A DNA stretch of 64,000 nucleotides. Origin: DASRHT01 sp035293765 (GTDB lineage Bacteria > Chloroflexota > Ktedonobacteria > Ktedonobacterales > Ktedonobacteraceae). The stretch is taken from the NCBI GenBank assembly GCA_035293765.1, contig DATGMF010000088.1:1-64000 (forward strand). Reading direction: 5' to 3'. The position numbers and the translations under genes were made by a program. Shown piece by piece: positions 24,961 through 33,206 of this stretch; positions within the stretch are counted from its first letter, which is position 1, and each line of letters opens with the position of its first letter. The notes under the pieces are model-generated. The model was not told the origin of the DNA, did no database searches, and saw only the letters and a list, made by a program, of their open reading frames with translations.

Positions 24961-27261
24961 TTACTTCTGCAAGTACCAATCGGTCGTGGTGATTCCAGGA
25001 TAATGTACTGTTTTTTTGACCACGCCGCCAGGATTCGTGAAATCGGTGATAGGATGGCCTTGCTCCACCAGCAACATCGAATCATGCCAGATCGGACCCG
25101 CGCCATCCACACCGGTCACGTTTACCATCGGCGTGTTGTTGTTATTGCCCGCCCAGACGCCCACCACGAAGTCGGTGGTGTAACCTATCGTCCAGTTGTC
25201 ACGAAAATCGGTCGAGGTTCCCGTCTTTACAGCAGATGGTCGAACATTACCCGGTTTCCCCGCATAACACTCAGACTGGGTGTAGGTATACAGGTAGAGC
25301 GAGCTACACTTACCGAACTCATAGGTACGAGCCACGTTATCGCTTAGCACATCGGTAATCATAAAGGACTGCTGAGGAGTGATGACACGCGTGCCCTTAG
25401 GCTGGAGGAGTTGGAGAATGACATGACCCTGAACATCCGTCACGGTATTGACAGCGTGAGGAGGAATGCGTATGCCGCCATTGGCAAAGACGCCATACGC
25501 GGAGGTCATATCCAACAGGTGAACGCTCAGCGATCCCAGCACCATCGTATAGTTCGGCACGCCGCGATAATTATCGCCGATGCCCATAATCTGAGCCGTA
25601 TGCAGAGATTTATCAACGCCAGTCTGCATCAGCAACTTCACTGCGGGAATGTTAAACGAGTTCTGGAGCGCCTGGCGGTAAGAGATCAGCCCGTGGAAGC
25701 GTTCATCGTAGTTATGCGGCGAATAGGACGGCAGACCGCAGCACATTTGTACCGTGAGAGGCGCATCCAGCACAGGGGTACCCGGGCTGACTCCCTCTCC
25801 AAATGCAGTAGCATAGATGAACGGCTTGAACGCGGAACCAGGCTGCCGGAATCCTTGCGAAGCTACATCAAAAGCTCCATATTGCGGATTATTGGGATCA
25901 ATATTGCCGACCAGAGTCATAATAGCCCCGGTATGATAGTTGATCACGACGACCGCAGCGTTCGACATATTATGCGCTTTTGCCAGGGCCGCAATATGCG
26001 ATTGCGCGACCTTCAAGATCTGGTTTTGCAACTTCAGATCAAGCGTCGTCGAGACGATCAGCCCCGCTCGCGATAGATTCTCTGGCTTGACGTGCAATTC
26101 ATCGGAAAGCTCACGGATGACGTATTGCATAAAATGCGGCGCAGCAGTATTGGTCACATAACTGTGATGAAAGAAGTTGGGTTGTTGCGCCTCAAAAATT
26201 GCTCTCAACTGGTCATCGTGAGTGATATATCCCTGAAGGTACATCTGCTGCAGGACTTCTTCCGTCCGCGCTAAAGAAGCCTGGGGATGCAGGAACGGGT
26301 CGCGGGCTATCGGCGAACTGGGAATGCCTGCCAGTGTCGCCGCTTGAGCAATATCCAACTGCGAGGCCGCCGAAGCGGTGGGCGTGTCCTTTAAACCAAA
26401 GTAGGTAAAGGCGGCGGCATCAGCGCCGTACGACTGCTCTCCATAATAGATGGTATTGAGATACATGGTGAGGATTTGCTCTTTGGTATACTGCCTGGTG
26501 ACTGCGGGAGCCAGGATGATCTCTTGCAGTTTGCGCGTCACCGTTACCTGGTCGCCCACAATCGCATTTTTGATCAACTGCTGAGTGATCGTGCTAGCGC
26601 CAGAGACAACATGTCCCTGCGTCTGATTATCCAATGCGGCGCGCACAATGCCGGTAATATCATAGCCAGGATTATTCCAGAAGTTCTGGTCCTCAATGGC
26701 AATTTCAGCGTTAACCAGGTGGGTCGAAATCTGCGAGAGCGGGACCGACGTCTGCAATCCCTGATCCACCATCTGGAACAGCGGCACACCATGTACATCA
26801 TAAGCCTTCAAGCTATCTTTTGGGAGGATGTCCTCCAGAGTTGTCACCTGCTGACCATACCGCTGCTGTGTTGCCCCCACCACGGCTGTTAGCGTCACCA
26901 GGGCGCTGGCAAGAACAACAATGGTGATAAGGGCTCCAAATGCCATTGGGAGCATCGTCCATTGCGTCCCAATACGCTCAGTGGTCGCATAACGCAAGTT
27001 GCTCAAGCGCAAGTTTTTCCGCTTGATATAGCGTTTCGTTCGCCACCCGGGGGCGTTGGCAAGCTGATGGGGGACCGGATAATACACACCACGATCAGGT
27101 TGTTCAGGAATATCATTGAGCCGTTGCGCCGCAGCCGCTCGGCTGTGGACGGGTAGCTTGGCCGGTTTACCCTGCCAGCCATTGGCAGATCCCCCAGTTT
27201 CCAGATTCTGGGAAGCCCGTTGAGAGGAAGATGTGCCCATTGGAATCTGCTCGGTTCCCAT
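24961..27261 (-). CDS. Class A penicillin-binding protein (PBP1A type)
   Basis: 766 residues. A cytosolic basic N-terminus is followed by one transmembrane helix (about 108-128, MAFGALITIVVLASALVTLT). The GT51 glycosyltransferase domain has IAIEDQNFWNNPGYD and ASTITQQLIKNAI. The transpeptidase domain has the SxxK nucleophile in PGSAFKPF, the SxN motif in QNSFNIPAV, and KTG in SAVKTGTSTDF. It polymerises and crosslinks peptidoglycan outside the membrane. GAGG is 8 nt before the ATG. It is a close paralogue of the gene at 27625-30417 and has the same orientation. Confidence 0.96.
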   Translation of the reverse strand: MGTEQIPMGTSSSQRASQNLETGGSANGWQGKPAKLPVHSRAAAAQRLNDIPEQPDRGVYYPVPHQLANAPGWRTKRYIKRKNLRLSNLRYATTERIGTQWTMLPMAFGALITIVVLASALVTLTAVVGATQQRYGQQVTTLEDILPKDSLKAYDVHGVPLFQMVDQGLQTSVPLSQISTHLVNAEIAIEDQNFWNNPGYDITGIVRAALDNQTQGHVVSGASTITQQLIKNAIVGDQVTVTRKLQEIILAPAVTRQYTKEQILTMYLNTIYYGEQSYGADAAAFTYFGLKDTPTASAASQLDIAQAATLAGIPSSPIARDPFLHPQASLARTEEVLQQMYLQGYITHDDQLRAIFEAQQPNFFHHSYVTNTAAPHFMQYVIRELSDELHVKPENLSRAGLIVSTTLDLKLQNQILKVAQSHIAALAKAHNMSNAAVVVINYHTGAIMTLVGNIDPNNPQYGAFDVASQGFRQPGSAFKPFIYATAFGEGVSPGTPVLDAPLTVQMCCGLPSYSPHNYDERFHGLISYRQALQNSFNIPAVKLLMQTGVDKSLHTAQIMGIGDNYRGVPNYTMVLGSLSVHLLDMTSAYGVFANGGIRIPPHAVNTVTDVQGHVILQLLQPKGTRVITPQQSFMITDVLSDNVARTYEFGKCSSLYLYTYTQSECYAGKPGNVRPSAVKTGTSTDFRDNWTIGYTTDFVVGVWAGNNNNTPMVNVTGVDGAGPIWHDSMLLVEQGHPITDFTNPGGVVKKTVHYPGITTTDWYLQK

Positions 27262-27624
27262 TTGCTAACCTCTTTCTGATAAGTGCTGCAAGAACAGAAA
27301 AAGCTACACTGTACTTCTGACCTTGCTCCTCCATTACCACACATCCACCGCCAGAGAGAACGCTATTCACCTGTGAGAATGTACAAGATTACAGTATATA
27401 AAAAGGTTGCACAAATATTCTCATCAATAAAAATGACAGGTTCTCCTGTTGCTAAAGTCACTAATTTTGCAATAGGCCATGTATAGTATATACTCTTTTC
27501 CCTGATTAAAACAACTCCCTGCCTGAGAGATAATCTCTCAAAATAATGCCTTTGGTCGGTTCAGGCCGCCTATAGTACCTAACGGTACGATAGAAAGCGC
27601 AGTAACGCTTTGTTAACTATTTGA
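27262..27624. other. 363-nt gap between the two PBP genes
   Basis: No gene seen. The half nearest 27262 is the upstream region of the 766-residue PBP. GAGAGATAATCTCTC (around 27526-27540) is a short palindrome downstream of the 930-residue PBP. It lacks a T-run, so I do not call a terminator. Confidence 0.5.
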
Positions 27625-30417
27625 TTACCACCACCCTGCGTTGCCTGCTGGCGTTTTATTCGATGGTGGAGAGAATGCAAACGTATAGCTACTTGGACAA
27701 TAGGGATGAGCCGTCACAGGAGACGGATTATCACTATTTGGCGGCGGCGTCCCTTCCGGGTCAGGCGATGGTACAGCGGTTGGCGTGGGCACGAAAGACG
27801 TTGGCGCTGTGCCAGGAAGGAACCAATCGCTCGTCTGCACACCATCTGCATAGGTAACGGTATCCCATTCCAATCCTCCGGGATTGGTAAAATCGCGGAT
27901 CGGATGATTTTGTTCCGCGACCAGCATCGCATCGTGCCAGATCGGGGCCGCGCCCTGCACACCCGTGACATCAATCATTGGCGTATTATCGTCATTCCCC
28001 GCCCAGACGCCCATGACATAGTCAGTGGTATAGCCAACCGTCCAGTTATCACGGAAATCATTGGTCGTGCCGGTTTTAGCTGCCGCGGGCCGGACACTGC
28101 CACGATTGCCGTTCCAGCAATCTTGCTGCGAGTTTGAGTAGAGCTGCAAAACATTGCAATCGAAAAATTCGGGGGTGCGCGAGGCATTATCGCTCAGCAC
28201 ACTGGTCATCATATATGCGAGCTGCGGGCTGATGACCTGCTGCCCCGGATCGGTCTGATGGACAATCGTCTGGTGGGTGTCGGCAAAGACGATTTTATCA
28301 ATGCCATAATAGGGAACATGCACGCCGCCATCGGCAAATGTGCCATAGGCCGAGGTGTGATCGATCAGATGGACATCCAACCCTCCGAGCACCAGTGAGT
28401 AGCCGGGCGTTCCCTTATATTGAATCCCCATATCGGTCGCCGTCTTCATAGCTGCATCGATGCCAACATGCTGCAATACCTTCACAGCGGGAATGTTCAG
28501 CGAATTTTGCAGCGCGCAACGCAGGGTCATATGCCCATGATAGCTCCGGTCATAGTTAAACGGCGTGAAGGTTGGAGGATTGGAGTATGGCGGTAGATCA
28601 ATCGTTAATGGCTGATCATCGATAGCCTGAGCTGGCGACGCGCCCTGCTCAAAGGCTGTGACGTATACATAGGGCTTGAACGAGGAGCCTGGCTGCCTGA
28701 AGCCCTGGGTCGCAACATCGAACTCGCCATCAATGCTTTTATCGTTATAGTCAATACTACCCAGCAGCGTACGAATCGCGCCGGTATGGTAGTCAATCAG
28801 CACCACAGCAGCGTTGGAAAGGTGATGAGCGTCGCGCAGTTCCGCGATATGCTGCTGGGCAATTTTCTGAATTTTATCCTGAAGCTCGATATCCAACGTA
28901 GTATAGACGCTCATATCCGAGCGCGATAGCTGCTGACGGGTAAGATGATAGGTCTGCTCCAGTTGCGAGAGCATAAAGTTAACAAAGTGCGGCGCTCGAT
29001 TGACCAGGTTGGTCGGGCTTTTGAAGAAATGAGGCATTTGCGCCTCTTTGATCGCTTCGAGCGCCTGCACCTTTGTGATATAGCCTTCGCTCACCATCAA
29101 GTTAAGCACAGTCTCAAAACGTTGGAAGGCAACTTCAGGATGAAGCCGCGGATCATTGCTAATGGGAGAGCTGGGCAATCCTGCCAGCATAGCCGCCTGC
29201 GCCAGATCCAGTTGCTTCGAGGCGGGCTGATTGGGCTGATCTTCCAGGCCAAAGTAGACGCTGGCAGCCGCGTCAACGCCATACGCCTGCTCGCCGTAAT
29301 AGATGCTATTCAGATACATTTCCAGAATATCAGATTTTGTATAATACGTGTTGACCTGAGGCGTAAGCGCGATCTCTTGCAGCTTGCGCACGACGCTGGT
29401 TTCATTGCCCACAATCAGATTTTTAATTAATTGTTGGGTAATGGTGCTCCCACCTTCAACAACACGACCGCTGCGAATATCATCCAGCGCGGCCTGGATG
29501 ATGCGGGGGAGATCAATGCCCGAATTTTGCCAAAAGTTCTTATCTTCGGTCGCAATCGTCGCGTTAATCAGGTCGCGCGAGACATCCTTCAAGGCGACGC
29601 TGGTATGGATTCCCTGATCAGTCAATTGAGCCAGCATCACGCCTTTGCTGTCGTACATCTTGAGGTTGTCACGCGGCACCAGATCGCGCAGCGTGAGCAC
29701 GCTGTGCAGATACTTTGCCTGCGTGTCCGTGGCAAAACGATAGGTGGCGAACGCTCCCACTCCGCTCAGAGACAGGAGGAGCACCAGCACGCTTAATACT
29801 GTGCTAAAGAGCACCACCCAACGACGTCTGATCGTAAGCTGCGCGTTGCGCCTGTCCCGCTGCCTGTGCTTACGCGTCAGGCGATAGACCAGAGCTTTGC
29901 GACGACGAACATTTCTGCCATGTGTGGGTATTCTCTGAAGAGAGCCAGCCACACTTTGAGGAGCATATTCCGCCACCTTGAGGGGTGGCGTCACGGGAGG
30001 CTGGAGAGCCGTGTGCCAGACCGGCACCATAGGTCCTGTCAGTTCATCATCCAACAGCAACATACTCAGGGAGAGCGCCGTTACATCATTGCCTGTTGTT
30101 GTATTTAATGCCAGCTCTTTTTCCTCAGGCTCAGGCAAAAGTTCTGCTTTGAGCAATGAGAGTACATCATCTGGTAATAAATCTGGCACAGGGAGCGCAA
30201 GGGGGGTAGCGGGAAAGAGAGATATCGTTGCATCATCGGTAGGGGCATGCGCTTCTTCTGAGATAATTTCCTGCAACTCCGGCAGCTTGATCGTGATCTT
30301 GCTTCGAGGGGCAGCAAGAACATCCTGTATCTCTGCCAGCTTAATTGTGATTTTGCTTCGGGGGGCAACAAAAGAGGGAAGCTGAGCATCCTCTGACTGC
30401 TGCTGATTCACAGACAT
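27625..30417 (-). CDS. Class A penicillin-binding protein with long cytosolic N-terminus
   Basis: 930 residues. The first roughly 195 residues are cytosolic and acidic, with a duplicated RSKITIKL(A/P)E(I/L)Q motif near residues 21-52. A transmembrane helix follows (VVLFSTVLSVLVLLLSLSG). GT51 motifs are IATEDKNFWQNSGID and GSTITQQLIKNLI. Transpeptidase motifs are PGSSFKPY (SxxK), QNSLNIPAV (SxN) and AAKTGTTNDF (KTG). The C-terminus is a Pro/Ser/Thr-rich tail beyond the catalytic domain. AGGGG is 9 nt before the ATG. The N-terminal repeat, absent from the paralogue, could be a docking site for a regulator or cytoskeletal partner (inference). Confidence 0.96.
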   Translation of the reverse strand: MSVNQQQSEDAQLPSFVAPRSKITIKLAEIQDVLAAPRSKITIKLPELQEIISEEAHAPTDDATISLFPATPLALPVPDLLPDDVLSLLKAELLPEPEEKELALNTTTGNDVTALSLSMLLLDDELTGPMVPVWHTALQPPVTPPLKVAEYAPQSVAGSLQRIPTHGRNVRRRKALVYRLTRKHRQRDRRNAQLTIRRRWVVLFSTVLSVLVLLLSLSGVGAFATYRFATDTQAKYLHSVLTLRDLVPRDNLKMYDSKGVMLAQLTDQGIHTSVALKDVSRDLINATIATEDKNFWQNSGIDLPRIIQAALDDIRSGRVVEGGSTITQQLIKNLIVGNETSVVRKLQEIALTPQVNTYYTKSDILEMYLNSIYYGEQAYGVDAAASVYFGLEDQPNQPASKQLDLAQAAMLAGLPSSPISNDPRLHPEVAFQRFETVLNLMVSEGYITKVQALEAIKEAQMPHFFKSPTNLVNRAPHFVNFMLSQLEQTYHLTRQQLSRSDMSVYTTLDIELQDKIQKIAQQHIAELRDAHHLSNAAVVLIDYHTGAIRTLLGSIDYNDKSIDGEFDVATQGFRQPGSSFKPYVYVTAFEQGASPAQAIDDQPLTIDLPPYSNPPTFTPFNYDRSYHGHMTLRCALQNSLNIPAVKVLQHVGIDAAMKTATDMGIQYKGTPGYSLVLGGLDVHLIDHTSAYGTFADGGVHVPYYGIDKIVFADTHQTIVHQTDPGQQVISPQLAYMMTSVLSDNASRTPEFFDCNVLQLYSNSQQDCWNGNRGSVRPAAAKTGTTNDFRDNWTVGYTTDYVMGVWAGNDDNTPMIDVTGVQGAAPIWHDAMLVAEQNHPIRDFTNPGGLEWDTVTYADGVQTSDWFLPGTAPTSFVPTPTAVPSPDPEGTPPPNSDNPSPVTAHPYCPSSYTFAFSPPSNKTPAGNAGWW

Positions 30418-30698
30418 AGCGGCATCCCCTTAAATCCTTGCGATATGTTTTATTCCATCAAAAACATAACATATACCAACATGATTGAACAATATCTAAA
30501 AATGAGAATTGCTCGCGGACATGCAGGTACGTAGTTCTGGGGATCGGTGCCATATTTGTCACGCGGCTCCCTCCGCATACCCCGAGCTAGCCAGACACGC
30601 TCTTAAATGTGGCTGGAGGCTCCCTACTAAAGAAGACGTTCTAGAAGATAGAAAGGTTTCGGCTTTCTTAATGCCTCCTCTGCTTTTGCTGAAAGGTA

Positions 30699-31511
30699 CT
30701 AAATACAGTTTTTCTGGTACTCCGCAAGCACTTCTCGATACTTACGAGCAAGAGGAAGGTCTGAAGTCTCTAAGTTGAGGACAAACCCTATTTGCTCATT
30801 ATTAATGTAACCAAGTTCAGTGAAACCGAAATCTCGGCAAAGCTTGATACCGGGAACTGTGCCCGACTTCGCCCATATTTGACGAATGTTAATTCCTTGC
30901 TTCGCAAAGTTGATAAACACATTCCGTAACTCAAGTAAGAGCAACATTCCGTAAGTTTTCTTTGTCTCTTGTGCTTCATCAGCTTTTACAGCTATCATGG
31001 AAACATATGCCTGTAAGGGCTTCCCTGGCTCTAAAGGCGTCATATCCTCTGCTTGGGTCTTAGGATTACCTTTCCTTTGAATAAAGAGGCGGTCTACTGC
31101 CTCCTGCTTGATTCCCTGAATGGAAAAGTATCCAACAATGATTCCATGATGCTTTAAAACATAATCTCCATTAGGGCATATCCTAAACCAATATATTCTT
31201 TTCTCAGGAGGATGGATCTGATCCCCGAAGTATTGTCTATCTATCTTAATAGTTGCTTCAATATCCTCTTCACTTTGAGCTTGAACTAATTCTGGTTTTT
31301 CCTTTTTTTCAGTAAGAGAATAGATCTCCATAAACTGCTCCATCGCGGCTGCCAGCTTATCTACGTCTTCTTTGACGTATAAGCCTCTTTTTGTGTGGCC
31401 GGGAGGGAGGACTTTGCGTATTTGTCCATTAGCAACAAGTCGTTTTAGGCTTTCCCCAGCTATTCCTCCTAACTTTTTTCTGGCTTCACTAGCAGTATAC
31501 AAATTTTGCAT
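30699..31511 (-). CDS. HTH (MerR/excisionase-like) plus GNAT-type acetyltransferase-like protein
   Basis: 270 residues. Residues 1-55 form a DNA-binding module (YTASEARKKLGGIAGESLKRL, then GLYVKEDVDKLAAAME). The rest resembles a degenerate GNAT fold: a beta strand with GIIVGYFSIQGI, then AYVSMIAVKADEAQ and YGMLLLLELRNVF, ending with CRDFGFTELGYIN. GAGGAG is 5 nt before the ATG. It is transcribed divergently from the operon starting at 31882, and a nested inverted repeat covers the promoter between them, so it may regulate that operon. Whether it acetylates anything is unknown. Confidence 0.75.
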   Translation of the reverse strand: MQNLYTASEARKKLGGIAGESLKRLVANGQIRKVLPPGHTKRGLYVKEDVDKLAAAMEQFMEIYSLTEKKEKPELVQAQSEEDIEATIKIDRQYFGDQIHPPEKRIYWFRICPNGDYVLKHHGIIVGYFSIQGIKQEAVDRLFIQRKGNPKTQAEDMTPLEPGKPLQAYVSMIAVKADEAQETKKTYGMLLLLELRNVFINFAKQGINIRQIWAKSGTVPGIKLCRDFGFTELGYINNEQIGFVLNLETSDLPLARKYREVLAEYQKNCI

Positions 31512-31625
31512 ATTTCTCCTCGATTAAATGATCTTGGGAGATTGGCTCCTGGTTGATTATATCATTTTTCCTTGATTATTGCTAATAACGTGATGACTAA
31601 GGCAAGCATACCAAAGATTATCATT

Positions 31626-31682
31626 ATTATCTTGACAATACAGATTAATACGGCTACAATTAATCAGGAAAGTCAAGATAAT
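31626..31682 (+). promoter_or_regulatory. Promoter with nested inverted repeats ahead of the 31.9-36.3 kb operon
   Basis: -35 TTGACA (31632-31637), 17-nt spacer, -10 TACAAT (31655-31660). An 11-bp inverted repeat ATTATCTTGAC / GTCAAGATAAT (31626-31636 and 31672-31682) brackets it and overlaps the -35. A second repeat GATTAAT / ATTAATC (31643-31649 and 31659-31665) is nested inside. This is a strong operator candidate. The adjacent HTH-GNAT protein is the obvious binder to test. Confidence 0.75.
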
Positions 31683-31730
31683 CACAATCTTTAAATCATT
31701 GCAACTGCCGTAGAAAGCAGCAGTCAACAC

Positions 31731-31741
31731 AAGGAGGTGAT
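31731..31741 (+). promoter_or_regulatory. Full-length Shine-Dalgarno sequence without a normal start codon
   Basis: AAGGAGGTGAT is fully complementary to the 16S 3' end. No ATG or TTG follows at translation distance. A CTG at 31748 would open a 31-codon frame (LTPWCEQEVSEREP...) ending at a TGA before 31850. The overlapping GTG gives only four codons. It may be a leader peptide or a ribosome standby site in the operon's 5' UTR (about 200 nt). Confidence 0.4.
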
Positions 31742-31881
31742 ACCGAACTGACCCCCTGGTGCGAACAGGAGGTCAGCGAGCGAGAACCAACAAACCCTCG
31801 ATCAGCAGTTCAGAGGCCCTCTGTTGCTCATTCTAGCAGATGAGGGCCGCAAGTCAAGTGCCGAAAGGAAGCGTGCCGTCT

Positions 31882-32085
31882 ATGAACGAGCAGCAAGAAG
31901 AATACTACGCAGTCCCCGTTATCCCCGTTGACGGCCTTCTCCATAACGAGAGCGGCTTTTGTGATGACATGGCACACGAATGCCACGAACATGCCGCAAG
32001 CATTGAGAAACTCCATCAGGCCATTCTCGATGGGATCGCCACTACCGATGATGCCAGCCGGATCTTTCGCGGGCAGACGGTGTAA
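31882..32085 (+). CDS. Small acidic protein, unknown
   Basis: 67 residues from MNEQQEEYYAVPVIPVDG. It is acidic, with two Cys and several His (CDDMAHECHEHAAS), and has no transmembrane segment. AAAGGAAG precedes the ATG. First gene of a tightly spaced plus-strand operon. The short CxxxxxxCxEH pattern might bind metal, but no family is recognised. Confidence 0.55.
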   Translation: MNEQQEEYYAVPVIPVDGLLHNESGFCDDMAHECHEHAASIEKLHQAILDGIATTDDASRIFRGQTV

Positions 32086-32102
32086 CGAGAAGGGGAAGCA
32101 GC

Positions 32103-32843
32103 ATGAAAGCACCACATGACGCCCCTCCAGCGCGCCATCCGCACTGGACACAGGCTGCCGTGACGTCTCCCGATGTCCTTGCGGATGAGGAGCTCTATAA
32201 CGAGCGGCTCTATGCGCCCCGCGCTCCAAGCAGCGTCCGGCGCTATCAGCCTGCGCAGTCGGTCACGGCGTCCCCTGTCCCCATTCGCACTCATATTCAG
32301 GTGACCCGTCACGCGATCCCTCAACGGGCCACCGCGCAGCGTCCGGCGAGACAGCAACCGCTGCCTCTCGCTCACCCGTCGCGCCGGCAGCAATCAGTCC
32401 CGCGCCTGCACTGGCTGACCTGGGTGGGGGTGGGCATGGTGGTGATGCTCCTGGGCTGGCTGCTCATCACCCTCGTGGCAACATGGTGGAACAGCTATCA
32501 GGATGACCTGCACTATGGTCACCCCCGCACCTTTCAGATCGATGCTGTCGTGGGTCACCATGATTCCCCCGCGCATCCAAGCCACTTTATCGCGCAGCAT
32601 CTGGGCACACACTATTACGTGATTGAGCTTGCCGGGGGAGATCCTACCAATGTGCGTGTCATTCTCCCCATGACTGACATCGGCCCAGGGGGAGACCTGA
32701 CCCCAATCACCTTACAGTTTCAGGATGTCAACCACGATGGACGGCCTGATATGCTCGTTCAGGTGGGCACCACCCGCATGATCTTCATCAATGAGCATGG
32801 CACCTTCCGGCCCGCAAAGCCTGGGGAAGTGACAGGCATGTAA
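32103..32843 (+). CDS. Single-pass membrane protein with C-terminal FG-GAP/VCBS-like segment
   Basis: 246 residues. A basic, Pro/Gln-rich cytosolic region (1-100) is followed by one transmembrane helix (WVGVGMVVMLLGWLLITLVATWW) and an extracytoplasmic domain. That domain ends in a calcium-binding-like repeat, QFQDVNHDGRPDMLVQVG. AGGGGA precedes the ATG 17 nt after the previous gene. The FG-GAP-like motif suggests surface binding or adhesion, as in VCBS-repeat proteins, but only one repeat is visible. Confidence 0.65.
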   Translation: MKAPHDAPPARHPHWTQAAVTSPDVLADEELYNERLYAPRAPSSVRRYQPAQSVTASPVPIRTHIQVTRHAIPQRATAQRPARQQPLPLAHPSRRQQSVPRLHWLTWVGVGMVVMLLGWLLITLVATWWNSYQDDLHYGHPRTFQIDAVVGHHDSPAHPSHFIAQHLGTHYYVIELAGGDPTNVRVILPMTDIGPGGDLTPITLQFQDVNHDGRPDMLVQVGTTRMIFINEHGTFRPAKPGEVTGM

Positions 32844-32863
32844 GGAGAGGAGAGCGAGGAACA

Positions 32864-33145
32864 ATGAACGTGACCGGAACGCTGATGATCGTGCTGTGTG
32901 CGTCCAGATATGTCAAGCACATTGTCGATGAGTTGACTGATTGGTTTGAGGCGGAAGGGGGAGCCGAGATCCTGCTCTATGGCACCACGATGAAAGCGCA
33001 GCAAGGCTTTCTCCTGGTGAACTGGACGGCGCCCGTTCCCGACCGCTTTCTCAAAAAGCTACACACCGATAGCGATATGACCGATTTTGTCGTGTGTCAT
33101 ACGCCTCCTGCCCAGCAGCAGGGAGCTATATCGAGGGAGCACTAG
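32864..33145 (+). CDS. Conserved-looking small cytosolic protein, unknown
   Basis: 93 residues. There is a short hydrophobic N-terminal strand (GTLMIVLCAS), then a mixed alpha/beta composition (YVKHIVDELTDWFEAEGGAEILLYG; GFLLVNWTAPVPDRFLKKL). No signal peptide or known motif. GGAG-rich leader, 20 nt after the previous stop. The length and strand pattern fit a ferredoxin-like fold, which is only a guess. Confidence 0.6.
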   Translation: MNVTGTLMIVLCASRYVKHIVDELTDWFEAEGGAEILLYGTTMKAQQGFLLVNWTAPVPDRFLKKLHTDSDMTDFVVCHTPPAQQQGAISREH

Positions 33146-33206
33146 CAGTAGAGGAGCGCGGGTATCGGCCCTCGCTCCTCTACTTTTCCAGACAAGGAGC
33201 AACGCG

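Noticed and set aside
30509..30778. 89-codon plus-strand frame with CHIC and ALKC motifs
   Set aside because: No ribosome binding site, no recognisable family, and it overlaps the end of the HTH-GNAT gene. Probably chance.
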